From: Quadrisphaera setariae
GTDB taxonomy: Bacteria; Actinomycetota; Actinomycetes; Actinomycetales; Quadrisphaeraceae
Direction: 5' to 3'
Length of the DNA stretch: 64,000 nt
Assembly: GCF_008041935.1 (NCBI RefSeq)
Contig: NZ_VKAC01000003.1
Location: forward strand, 1-64,000
Shown here: positions 1-8,061 of the stretch, one piece after another
Position numbering within the stretch: the first letter of the stretch is position 1
How the letters are laid out: each line of letters begins with the position of its first letter
Program-made: the position numbers and the translations under genes
Notes under the pieces: generated by a model
Seen by the model: the letters and a program-made list of their open reading frames with translations, nothing else
What the model was told of the DNA's origin: nothing
The model's database searches: none

Positions 1-95
1 GCCCCCGCGGTGAGCAGGGCCAGGGCCCCCAGCCGGCGGCGTCTGCCTCGGTGGCGCGCGCAGTCCGCAGGCCGGGTGGTCGCGGGGGTGGGCAC
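1..95 (-). CDS. possible 5' end of a secreted protein (partial)
   Basis: On the minus strand a GTG at 95 opens a frame that runs off the left edge. Its N-terminus is Arg-rich (residues 13-21) and then turns hydrophobic with a run of Leu, Ala and Thr, as at the start of a signal peptide. No clear ribosome binding site is visible, and only about 31 residues are inside the window, so neither the function nor the gene itself is certain. Confidence 0.3.
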   Translation of the reverse strand, partial: MPTPATTRPADCARHRGRRRRLGALALLTAG

Positions 96-567
96 GGGGG
101 CGGGGTGTGGTGCGGAGGGCATCGGCTCTGTCCTTCGACGCATGTGAGCGGCACCTTGCTCCACCGCTCAACACATCCATCGACTGACGACGTGGAGTTG
201 TTGAGTCCCCCTTCAGGGGGTACGCCCAGCTTCGCAGGGAGGCAGGCCTGGCGCGGGAGCGCTCCTCGGCGCGGAAAGGGCAGCCAACCCCTTGTCCCCG
301 ATGGCACAGCACAGGCAGCGGCTCAGGCCGGCCGTTCAGCGGCCATCGCGGTGCCCTTGACCGGTGGAGGACTGGCCACCGGCAACGCAGGCGTCCCGCA
401 GATGCCTCTGTGGAACACGCTGACCAGCACCGCCCGTAGGACCCGCTCGCGAAACTGCCCGGTGGAGGTGCCTCGAACGACACGGTCCTCGTGCCGCTCT
501 GGCGTAGCGCTCCCCGCTCCGGCGGATCGGTCTTGATCGCCGCCGCGGGGTGTGTCTCGATGGGGGT
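96..567. other. 472-bp stretch without a convincing gene
   Basis: Open frames here have the Arg/Gly/Pro-rich composition of shadow frames and no relation to a known family. A short stem CCCCC-TTCA-GGGGG lies at 207-220. The right end (533-561) holds the promoter of the next gene. Nothing else is recognised. Confidence 0.4.
533..561 (+). promoter_or_regulatory. putative promoter of the gene at 568
   Basis: TTGATC (533-538) and CTCGAT (556-561) are separated by 17 nt. The -10-like box ends 6 nt before the GTG at 568, so transcription would start at or next to the start codon, giving a leaderless mRNA. Confidence 0.45.
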
Positions 568-930
568 GTGATCGAGGTCGGGAGGCGCACCAAGAACCAG
601 CCTGCGCCGCCCTGGGCGGTGTTCGAGGCGCTCGTCGACCCTCACCGCGACCCCGCCCGCCCGTGGCTGGCGCTGCTGCACGACGAGCTCGAGCCCGAGG
701 TGCTCGAGCAGGACGAGCTGCGCCTCGTCGTGTGGTCGTCGCTGTGGCTGCGCCGACCTGACGCGACGGTGCGCTTCGACGTCCTCCCTGGCGGGCCGAA
801 GGGCGGCACCGACCTGCGGTGGACGCTCCTCGTCGAGGAGCCCCCACCCGACCTCGCGCTGGTCGGCCAGCTGTGCAAGCGCCTCAACCAGATCATCAAC
901 GCCGAGCTGCGGTACTCCTTCGGCCAGTGA
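568..930 (+). CDS. conserved hypothetical protein, SRPBCC-like
   Basis: A 120-residue protein with the alternating charged/hydrophobic pattern of an SRPBCC (START-like) ligand-binding fold: a Trp/Phe-rich first helix (PPWAVFEALVD), a beta-rich middle (VVWSSLWLRRPDATVRFDVLPGG) and a C-terminal helix ending LNQIINAELRYSFGQ. The GTG at 568 is chosen over an upstream ATG at 550 because a -35/-10 pair places the transcription start there. It converges with the RNA-repair gene that ends at 1018. No enzymatic role can be assigned; the fold is an inference from sequence character only. Confidence 0.65.
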   Translation: MIEVGRRTKNQPAPPWAVFEALVDPHRDPARPWLALLHDELEPEVLEQDELRLVVWSSLWLRRPDATVRFDVLPGGPKGGTDLRWTLLVEEPPPDLALVGQLCKRLNQIINAELRYSFGQ

Positions 931-1017
931 CTGCCAGCGACCCTTCGCCGAGGGAAGCCCCCGATGTGGCGCGCGGGCGCGTGATCGTGCCAGGAGGGGG
1001 GCGGGGAGGTGACGGGG

Positions 1018-3657
1018 TCAGAGGCGGGGGTCCACGGGCTCGGACTCCAGGGCGAGCACCGCGAACACCGCCTCGTGCACACGCCACAGCGGCTCGCCGT
1101 CCGCGAGGCGCGCCAGCGACTCGTGCCCGAGCGCGTGCTCGCGCAGCGCCAGGCTCCGCTTGCGCCCGAGCTGGCGCTGCTTGAGCCGCTCCAGGTCAGC
1201 GGCGTAGCCCGGTCCGTAGATGAGGCGCAGGTACTCCGCGCCGCGCACCTTCACGCCCGGCTGCACCAGCCCCTTCTGCCCGCGCAGCGCCGCGCCCGCG
1301 AACGGCTTCACGACCATCCCCTCGCCGCCCGCGCCCGTCAGCTCGGTCCACCACGCGGTGCCGGCCTCGCAGGAGGCCGCGTCCGCGGCGTCCACCCGGA
1401 AGCGCCGCGTGGTGCGGAACAGCGCCGGGGCTGCCTCGACCAGCCGGTCGGCGACCGAGAGGTGCCAGCCGTGGTCGCGGTCGCCGAAGGTGGATGCGCC
1501 CCCGGCTGTGCCAGCGGCGAGCACCTGGAACGGCGCCAGCTGCACCCCGTCGAGCCGCCCCTCGCCGACGCCCGTCGGCCACACGTACCGGCGGTACGCC
1601 TCGGTGAAGGCCGCCGCGTCGACCTCGCGCCGGCGGGTCCGCTCCAGCAGCGCCCCCACGTCGAGCCCCCGGGCTGCTGACTGCTCCAGGACGACGACGG
1701 CGGCCGGCAGCGCCGCCCGCGCTGCCGCGCCGACCGCGGCGTACTGGCCGCGCAGCAGCTCCTCGGCCTTGGCCGACCACGGCAGCAGCTCGGCGTCGAG
1801 CAGCAGCCACTGGTCAGCGGCGCCGCCCTCACCCGAGGCCCCGGTGACAGTGCCGCACAGCTCGTCCCACAGCCCCGCCCGCTCGGCCGCCGCCCGCACG
1901 CCGTCGAGCAGCGCCACCGTCAGCTCGTCGCCGAAGAACGACCGCCCGGTGCGCGTGTGCACCACCCCGCCGGCCGTCGTGCCCGTCCACGCGGCGAACC
2001 CCTCCTGCGAGCGCGCCACGAGCACCACCGCACGCGAGCCCATGTGCTTCTCCTCGCACAGCAGGTCCGTGACGCCCACCTTCCGGTACGCCTCGAACGC
2101 CGCCTGCGGGTGCTCCAGCAGGTCGGGCGCCTCCGCCCAGCCGCCGGCCGGCGCCATGGTCGCCGGGAGGTACCAGAGCAGGTGCGGGTCCACCGCGAAC
2201 CGGCTCATCACCTCCAGCGCCCCCGCCGCCTGCTCCGCCGCGACGGCCACCCGCCCCGCCAGGCGCGTCTCCACGCCGCGGCCCGCGCCGTCCACCGAGA
2301 CGACATCGGTCAGCGCCAGGTCGTCGTCGTCCCGCACGGCCTGCTCCGACGCCTGCGGCACCAGCGGCTTCACCGGCTCGTAGTGCACGGCCTCCGCCGG
2401 CACCTGCACGGTCTCGCGCTCCGGCCACCGCAGCGCCGACAGCTTCCCGCCGAACACCACGCCCGTGTCCAGGCACAGCGTGTTGTTGACCCACTCCAGC
2501 TCCGGCGTCGGGACGTGTCCGTAGAGCACCGTCGCCCGGCCGCGGTAGTCGCGCGCCCAGTCGAGCCGCACCGGCAGCCCGAACTCGTCGGACTCGCCCG
2601 TGGTGTCGCCGTACAGCGCGAAGCTGCGCACCCGACCCGAGGCCCGGTTGTGGTACGCCTCCTTCAGCCCCGCGTGGGCCACGACGAGCTTCCCCTCGTC
2701 CAGCACCAGGTGGCTCACCAGACCGTCGGCGAAGCCGCGGACGCGCTCGCGGAAGGCGCGGCGCTCGTCGTCGTCCTCGATGGCGGCGATCTGGGCGAGC
2801 GTGGTCTCCAGGCCGTGGCTGACGGTGACGTCGCGCCCGTCGAGGGCGCGGACGAGCTTGGCCTCGTGGTTGCCGGGCACGGCGAGCGCGTGCCCCGCCT
2901 CGACCATGCCCATGACGAGGCGCAGCACGCCGGGGGAGTCCGGCCCGCGGTCGACGAGGTCGCCGAGGAACACCGCGCGGCGCCCCTCGGGGTGGGTGGC
3001 GTCGACGGGACGGCCGCGCTCGTCGCGGACCACCTCGTAGCCCAGCCCGCCGAGCAGGGTCTCCAGCTCCGAGAGGCAGCCGTGGACGTCACCGACGACG
3101 TCGAAGGGCCCGTGCTCGTCGCGCCTGTCGGAGCGCAGCGGCGTCCGCACGACGCGCGCGGCCGCCACCTCCTCCACCGAGCTCAGCACGTGCACCGTGC
3201 GGAAGCCCTCCCGGCGCAGCGACCTCAGCGACCGGCGCAGCGCGTCGCGCTGGCGCTTCACCACGTGCCCGCCGAAGTCGCGGTCGGCGCGGGCGGCGTT
3301 GCGGTCCAGGCAGACCCGCTCGGGCAGGTCCAGCACGACCGCCACCGGCAGCACGTCGTGCTCGCGCGCCAGCGCCACCAGCTGGCGGCGCGCGTCGGGC
3401 TGGACGTTGGTCGCGTCCACCACCGTCAGGTTGCCGCGGCGCAGCCGGACCCCGGCGATGTGGTGGAGGACGTCGAAGGCGTCCGCGGTGGCGGCCTGGT
3501 CGTTGACGTCGTCGGCGACGAGCCCGCGGCAGTGGTCGGAGGAGACCACCTCGAACGGCCCGAAGTGCTGCGCCGCGAACGTCGACTTGCCGGAGCCGCT
3601 GGCCCCGACGAGCACCACGAGGCTGAGGTCCGGGACCTCGAGGAGCGTCGAGCTCAT
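1018..3657 (-). CDS. pnkp: polynucleotide kinase-phosphatase, RNA repair (Pnkp)
   Basis: An 879-residue protein with the three-domain order of bacterial Pnkp, matching the family's roughly 870 residues. A 5' kinase has the P-loop GASGSGKST (18-26). A calcineurin-type phosphatase follows with GDVHG (189-193), GDLVDRG (232-238) and GNHE (262-265). A ligase-like adenylyltransferase has the lysine motif KHMG (537-540). In known systems it heals broken RNA ends and, with Hen1, seals them. The ATG at 3657 overlaps the stop of hen1 (ATGA), so the two are translationally coupled. Function is well supported by motif order; activity of the ligase domain in this organism is inferred. Confidence 0.95.
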   Translation of the reverse strand: MSSTLLEVPDLSLVVLVGASGSGKSTFAAQHFGPFEVVSSDHCRGLVADDVNDQAATADAFDVLHHIAGVRLRRGNLTVVDATNVQPDARRQLVALAREHDVLPVAVVLDLPERVCLDRNAARADRDFGGHVVKRQRDALRRSLRSLRREGFRTVHVLSSVEEVAAARVVRTPLRSDRRDEHGPFDVVGDVHGCLSELETLLGGLGYEVVRDERGRPVDATHPEGRRAVFLGDLVDRGPDSPGVLRLVMGMVEAGHALAVPGNHEAKLVRALDGRDVTVSHGLETTLAQIAAIEDDDERRAFRERVRGFADGLVSHLVLDEGKLVVAHAGLKEAYHNRASGRVRSFALYGDTTGESDEFGLPVRLDWARDYRGRATVLYGHVPTPELEWVNNTLCLDTGVVFGGKLSALRWPERETVQVPAEAVHYEPVKPLVPQASEQAVRDDDDLALTDVVSVDGAGRGVETRLAGRVAVAAEQAAGALEVMSRFAVDPHLLWYLPATMAPAGGWAEAPDLLEHPQAAFEAYRKVGVTDLLCEEKHMGSRAVVLVARSQEGFAAWTGTTAGGVVHTRTGRSFFGDELTVALLDGVRAAAERAGLWDELCGTVTGASGEGGAADQWLLLDAELLPWSAKAEELLRGQYAAVGAAARAALPAAVVVLEQSAARGLDVGALLERTRRREVDAAAFTEAYRRYVWPTGVGEGRLDGVQLAPFQVLAAGTAGGASTFGDRDHGWHLSVADRLVEAAPALFRTTRRFRVDAADAASCEAGTAWWTELTGAGGEGMVVKPFAGAALRGQKGLVQPGVKVRGAEYLRLIYGPGYAADLERLKQRQLGRKRSLALREHALGHESLARLADGEPLWRVHEAVFAVLALESEPVDPRL

Positions 3658-5108
3658 GCCGCTCCCTCCGTGACGTCGCTGGTCTCGCGCCGGGTGAACA
3701 CGGCCATCTGCGTGGGTGGGCCCACCTCGCCGTCGTCCTGCCCCACCGGGCTGACGACGACGACGTAGCCGTGGCGCCCGGCCACCTCCGACGCCCACGC
3801 GGCGAACTCGGAGCGCGTCCACTCGAAGCGGTGGTCCGGGTGCCGGAAGGCGCCCGCGGCCAGGGCCGGGTAGCGCACGTTGTGCTCCGCGTTGGGAGTG
3901 GTGACGACGACGGTGCGCGGGCGAGCGTGCGCGAAGACGCTGCGCTCCAGCGCGGGCAGCCGCGGCGGGTCGAGGTGCTCGACCACCTCCACGAGCGTCA
4001 CGGCGTCGACGCCGGCGAGGCGCTCGTCGCGGTAGGTGGCGGACGTCTGCAGCAGCTCCAGCCGGGCGGCCACGGTGTCGGGGAGCCGGTCCGTGCCGAT
4101 GCGGCGGGCGGCCTTGTCCAGCTCGCGGGCGGAGACGTCCGCGCCGACCACGCGCGTGAAGCGCGGGTCCCGCAGCAGCTCGCGCACGAGCCCGCCCTCG
4201 CCGCAGCCGAGGTCGACGACGCTGGCCGCACCGGCCTCGCGCAGCACCGCCAGCACCGCCTCGCGGCGCAGCACCGCCAGCGGCTCCGCCCGTCCTGCGC
4301 CGGCCGTCGTGGAGGCGGCGGCGGTGTCGTCGACGAGGGCGGGGCAGGGGAGGCCCTCGACGTCGTCGAGGCGGGCGACGGCGTCGCGCACCAGGGAGCG
4401 CTGGTGGCGCAGGTAGCGCGTCATGACGAGCTCGCGGTCGGGGTGGGACGGCAGCCAGTCGCCGCCGGCGCGGACGAGCTTGTCCACCTCGTCGAAGCTC
4501 ACCCAGTAGTGCTTGGCGTCGTCGAGGACGGGCAGCAGCACGTACAGCTGGCCCAGCGCGTCGGCCAGGCGCAGCGTCCCGCGCAGGTGGACGTCGACGA
4601 CGCGGGACTCGCCCCACTCCGGCACCTGCGGGTCCAGCGGCTCGGTGCGCGCCTCGACGTCCCAGCCCAGCGGCTCGAAGAGGCGCCGCACGAGCGCGGC
4701 GCCGCCGCGGCTCACCAGCGACGGCACGTGCACCTCCAGCGGGAAGGGCTCGCCGGGCAGCTCGGGGCGGGCGTCGCAGCGCCCGGCGAGCGCCGTCCTG
4801 AACACCTTGCCGAGCGCCACCGACAGCAGCGACGACGCCGCGTACGGCCGGTCGTTGACGTGGTCGGCCAGCGCGAACCCCTCGGGGGTCTCCCGGCGGC
4901 CGCGGCTGCGCTGCAGGGCGGCGGTGTCGACGTCGAGCAGGAGCGCCGCGGTGGCTCGGGCCTCGTCCGCCTCCGGCCACAGCACGTGCGCGGTGCCGCC
5001 GAACACCTCGCTGGACTGCGCCCGGTCGGGGTGCTTGTGCAGCAGGAAGCCGAGGTCTCGCGCCACCGGCATCGCCGGCGACGCCGTCACGGTGATCGTG
5101 AGGAGCAC
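3654..5108 (-). CDS. hen1: 3'-terminal RNA ribose 2'-O-methyltransferase (Hen1)
   Basis: A 484-residue protein made of an N-terminal bacterial Hen1 domain (about 1-240) and a C-terminal methyltransferase. The latter carries a SAM-binding motif VVDLGCGEGG (297-306) and the Hen1 metal-binding EVVEH (374-378). Hen1 methylates the 2'-OH at the 3' end of cleaved RNA before Pnkp seals it, which protects the junction from repeated cleavage. The start is taken as GTG 5108, because the typical family N-terminus (LLTITVTASPA...DLGFLLHKHP) begins there; the upstream 41 codons look non-coding. The stop overlaps the pnkp start by ATGA. Confidence 0.95.
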   Translation of the reverse strand: MLLTITVTASPAMPVARDLGFLLHKHPDRAQSSEVFGGTAHVLWPEADEARATAALLLDVDTAALQRSRGRRETPEGFALADHVNDRPYAASSLLSVALGKVFRTALAGRCDARPELPGEPFPLEVHVPSLVSRGGAALVRRLFEPLGWDVEARTEPLDPQVPEWGESRVVDVHLRGTLRLADALGQLYVLLPVLDDAKHYWVSFDEVDKLVRAGGDWLPSHPDRELVMTRYLRHQRSLVRDAVARLDDVEGLPCPALVDDTAAASTTAGAGRAEPLAVLRREAVLAVLREAGAASVVDLGCGEGGLVRELLRDPRFTRVVGADVSARELDKAARRIGTDRLPDTVAARLELLQTSATYRDERLAGVDAVTLVEVVEHLDPPRLPALERSVFAHARPRTVVVTTPNAEHNVRYPALAAGAFRHPDHRFEWTRSEFAAWASEVAGRHGYVVVVSPVGQDDGEVGPPTQMAVFTRRETSDVTEGAA

Positions 5109-5267
5109 CCGCCCATCCTGGCGGGCGGCCCGGCCTGGGCGGCACCGGGTTTCCCGTCGGCGTCGCTGGGCCTTGAGGGTGAAGCCACACAGCGCGTGCA
5201 GCCCGCTCCCAGCATCGCTGACGACTATCACCGTCGTAGTAGTTGAGATCCTGACGAGGAGCCGCGC

Positions 5268-6728
5268 GTGACCGCGACCGCCGATCCCGCCACGCGGCGC
5301 ACCCGGCGCGACGCCGTCCCGTCACCGGCCCCCGTCCGCGCCGGCCGCAGCTGGGGCGGTGACGCCGCCGGCGCCGCAGCGCTCGGCAGCCTCGTCGTCG
5401 TCACCGCGCTGTGGCTGCACGACGGCGGCCTGCAGCAGCTGCTCGCCACCGGCTCGTACGGCACCGCCGACTCCCTCACCTCCGCCGGTCGCCTGCTGGG
5501 CCTGCTCGCTTCCGACCTGCTCCTGCTGCAGTGCCTGCTGCTGGCCCGCATCCCGTGGGTGGAGCGCACGTGGGGACAGGACCGGCTGGTCAGGTGGCAC
5601 CGCTGGACCGGCTTCACCTCGTTCTGGGGGATGGTCGCCCACATCGGCGTCATCACCCTCGGCTACTCCTGGGCCGGTGACGCTGGCGCCGGTGCGCGCC
5701 TGCGGGCCCTGGCGGCCGAGGGGTGGGACCTCCTCGTCAGCTACCCCGGCATGCTCCTGGCTGCCGCCGGCACCGCCTGCCTCGTCATGGTGGTGGTCAC
5801 CTCCGTGCGCGCCGCCCGCCGCCGCCTGCGCTACGAGTCCTGGCACCTGCTGCACCTGTACGCCTACCTCGGCGTGGCCCTCGCGCTGCCGCACCAGCTG
5901 TGGACCGGCAGCGACTTCGTCGGGAACCCGGTCGCCACCGCCTACTGGTGGGCCCTGTGGGCTGCGGCCGCCACGGCGCTGCTCGTCTTCCGCCTCGGCG
6001 TGCCCGCCTGGCACACCTGGCACCGCCGCCTGCGCGTGGCGGGCGTGGTGCAGGAGGCCCCCGGCGTCGTCTCCGTGGCCGTGCGCGGGCACCGCCTCGA
6101 CCGGCTCGGCTGGCAGGCCGGGCAGTTCGCCGTGCTCCGCTTCCGGGACGGACCGGGCTGGACCCGCGGCAACCCCTACTCCCTCTCCGCCGCGCCCCAC
6201 CCCGAGTGGATGCGCGTCACCGTGCGCGACGCGGGCGACGGCAGCGCCCGCGCGGCCCACCTGCGCCCCGGCACGCGCGTGCTGCTCGAGGGGCCGTTCG
6301 GGCGGCTGACCCTCCAGGCTCGCGAGGACCCGACGCGTCCCGTGCTGCTGGTCGGCGCGGGGGTCGGCACCGCCCCGCTGCGCGCCCTCTTCGAGGCCGT
6401 CCCACCCGCCGTGCCCGCCCTGCTCGTGCAGCGCGCCAGCCGCGAGGCCGACGTCCTGCACGGACAGGAGCTGCACGAGATCGCCGCGGCCTCCGGCGGC
6501 AGCAAGCGGGCCGCGGCGCTCGTCGGACCCCGCGCCGCCGGCTCCTGGCTCCCGCAGGAGTGGGCCCACCTCGACGACGCCGGAGCCCTGCTGCACCTCG
6601 CCCCCTGGGTGGCCGGCGCCGACGTCTACGTCTGCGGCCCCGGTCCCTGGGCGCAGGCCGTCGAGCGCGCCGCCCGGCGCGCCGGGGTACCGCGCTCGCG
6701 GGTGCACGTGGAGGGGTTCGCGTGGTGA
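5268..6728 (+). CDS. ferric-reductase-like transmembrane flavoprotein
   Basis: A 486-residue protein: about six membrane segments with His in the haem-binding pattern of ferric reductases (WHRWTGF, AHIGVI, WHLLHLY, LPHQLW), then a cytoplasmic FAD domain (NPYSLSAAP) and an NAD(P)-binding domain (GAGVGTAPL, VCGPGPW). It would pass electrons from NAD(P)H through FAD and haem across the membrane. GTG 5268 is preceded by GACGAGGAG. It heads an operon with an FMN_bind protein and ApbE, so the likely electron acceptor is the covalent flavin of the next gene product. The true final acceptor is unknown. Confidence 0.88.
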   Translation: MTATADPATRRTRRDAVPSPAPVRAGRSWGGDAAGAAALGSLVVVTALWLHDGGLQQLLATGSYGTADSLTSAGRLLGLLASDLLLLQCLLLARIPWVERTWGQDRLVRWHRWTGFTSFWGMVAHIGVITLGYSWAGDAGAGARLRALAAEGWDLLVSYPGMLLAAAGTACLVMVVVTSVRAARRRLRYESWHLLHLYAYLGVALALPHQLWTGSDFVGNPVATAYWWALWAAAATALLVFRLGVPAWHTWHRRLRVAGVVQEAPGVVSVAVRGHRLDRLGWQAGQFAVLRFRDGPGWTRGNPYSLSAAPHPEWMRVTVRDAGDGSARAAHLRPGTRVLLEGPFGRLTLQAREDPTRPVLLVGAGVGTAPLRALFEAVPPAVPALLVQRASREADVLHGQELHEIAAASGGSKRAAALVGPRAAGSWLPQEWAHLDDAGALLHLAPWVAGADVYVCGPGPWAQAVERAARRAGVPRSRVHVEGFAW

Positions 6729-6756
6729 CGGTGCGAGGCGAGGAGGAGGACGCACG

Positions 6757-7257
6757 ATGAGGCGGATCACGCTGTGGCTGGTGTCGACGCTCAGCGCCCT
6801 GGTGCTGCTGCTGTCCTACCGGACCAGCACGGCGGGCACCGGCGCTGACGAGGCGGCCGCCCAGCCGGCCCCAGGGACGACGACGTCGAGCGCGCCCCCG
6901 TCCACGTCGACGGGTGCAGGCGCTGAGCCGTCGGCGAGCGCCGCCTCGGAGCCGCCGTCGTCGTCCTCCTCCTCGAGCAGCAGCGGCACGTACACCGGCC
7001 AGAGCGCGGACACCCGCTGGGGCCCGGTCCAGGTGCGGATCACCGTGACGGACGGGAGGATCACCGACGTCGAGGCCGTCGAGTACCCGCAGGAGAACCA
7101 CCACGACGTCGAGATCAACTCCTGGGCGCTCCCGCGGCTGCAGCAGGAGGTGCTCGCCGCTCAGAGCGCCCAGGTCGACGCGGTCAGCGGCGCCACGGTC
7201 ACCAGCGACGGGTACCTGACGTCGCTGCAGTCCGCGATCGACCAGGCGCACCTGTGA
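6757..7257 (+). CDS. FMN-binding (FMN_bind) extracytoplasmic protein
   Basis: A 166-residue protein with an N-terminal hydrophobic anchor (5-20), a long Ser/Thr/Pro/Ala linker (25-78, including nine Ser in a row) and a small FMN_bind domain. The flavinylation motif SGAT is at 144-147, with Thr147 the expected attachment site for FMN. The linker suggests the domain sits outside the membrane at some distance. The stop overlaps the apbE start (GTGA), which fits ApbE being its modifying enzyme. Together with the upstream ferric-reductase-like protein it forms a transmembrane electron-transfer chain; this assembly is inferred from gene order. Confidence 0.9.
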   Translation: MRRITLWLVSTLSALVLLLSYRTSTAGTGADEAAAQPAPGTTTSSAPPSTSTGAGAEPSASAASEPPSSSSSSSSSGTYTGQSADTRWGPVQVRITVTDGRITDVEAVEYPQENHHDVEINSWALPRLQQEVLAAQSAQVDAVSGATVTSDGYLTSLQSAIDQAHL

Positions 7258-8027
7258 GCGAGCTGCCCCGCCGCGCCTGGGTGCAGCAGGTGATGGGCCT
7301 GCCCGTCAGCGTGCACGTCCGCGGCGCCGCCCTGGAGGACGACGACGGCGCGCGCAGCGACGTGGAGGCCGCCGTGGCGGAGCTCTTCGCCGAGCTGCGC
7401 CGCCTGGATGCGCGCTTCAGCACGTACCGGCCCGACAGCGAGGTCAGCCTCCTGCGCACCCGTGCCGGTGCGCTGGGTGGCGACGGTTCGCCGGGGGAGC
7501 CGTCGCCGCTGCTGGCCGAGGTGCAGCACCTGTGCGCCGTCGCCCGAGGTGCCACGGGCGGCGCCTTCGACGCCGACCTGCCCGGCGGCTGGGACCCGTC
7601 CGGTCTGGTCAAGGGGTGGGCCGTGGAGCGGGCGGTGCGGCCGCTGCGGGCGGTGTGCTCCGAGCGCGGGCTCGACTGGCTGGTCGACGCCGGCGGTGAC
7701 GTGCTGCTCCGCGCCGTGGACGGGCGCACGTGGTCGGTGGGCGTCGAAGACCCGGCCGACCCCTCCCGCCTGCTCGGCGCCCTGCGCCTGCGCGACGGTG
7801 CGGTGGCGACGTCGGGGTCGGTGCACCGGGGTGCGCACGTCGTCGACCCGGAGACGGGGCGGCCGGCGAGCACGTCCGCGCAGGCGACGGTGGTGGGACC
7901 GTCGCTGCTGTGGGCGGACGTGTTCGCCACCGCAGCCGTCGTCAAGGCCGGCGGGGGAGCGGAGGTGGCCAGGGCGTGGCTGGACACCCTCTCCGGCTAC
8001 CGCGGCTCCCTGGCCTCCTCGCCGTGA
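7254..8027 (+). CDS. apbE: FAD:protein FMN transferase (ApbE)
   Basis: A 257-residue ApbE-family protein that uses FAD to attach FMN to a Thr in its partner. Visible family features are RFSTYRPDSEVSLL near the N-terminus, the SGLVKGWAVERA helix, DAGGDVLLRA, and the C-terminal metal-site region ADVFATAAVVKAG. No signal peptide or lipobox is seen, unlike many ApbE proteins, so the site of action is uncertain. It overlaps the FMN_bind gene by GTGA. The stop codon lies inside a perfect inverted repeat (8022-8054). Confidence 0.9.
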   Translation: MSELPRRAWVQQVMGLPVSVHVRGAALEDDDGARSDVEAAVAELFAELRRLDARFSTYRPDSEVSLLRTRAGALGGDGSPGEPSPLLAEVQHLCAVARGATGGAFDADLPGGWDPSGLVKGWAVERAVRPLRAVCSERGLDWLVDAGGDVLLRAVDGRTWSVGVEDPADPSRLLGALRLRDGAVATSGSVHRGAHVVDPETGRPASTSAQATVVGPSLLWADVFATAAVVKAGGGAEVARAWLDTLSGYRGSLASSP

Positions 8028-8054
8028 TCATGGGCGTCACGCCCATGATCACGG
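8022..8054. terminator. perfect 16-bp inverted repeat between convergent genes
   Basis: CCGTGATCATGGGCGT (8022-8037), one spacer base, then its exact complement (8039-8054). It overlaps the apbE stop and lies 7 bp from the rtcB stop, so it could terminate both convergent transcripts. No T-tract follows on either side. It belongs to the recurring CCGTGATCATGG family seen elsewhere in the window. Confidence 0.7.
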
Positions 8055-8061
8055 AGAGGGG

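Noticed and set aside
51-536. Open frame of 161 codons on the plus strand near the left edge
   Set aside because: Arg/Gly/Ser/Pro-rich without folded-protein character and overlapping the probable secreted-protein start on the other strand; it looks like a chance frame of G+C-rich DNA.
1018-5325. A single 1435-codon minus-strand frame that would fuse an extra N-terminus to Pnkp
   Set aside because: The part before 3657 is a shadow of hen1 in another frame; Pnkp homology starts exactly at ATG 3657, which overlaps the hen1 stop.
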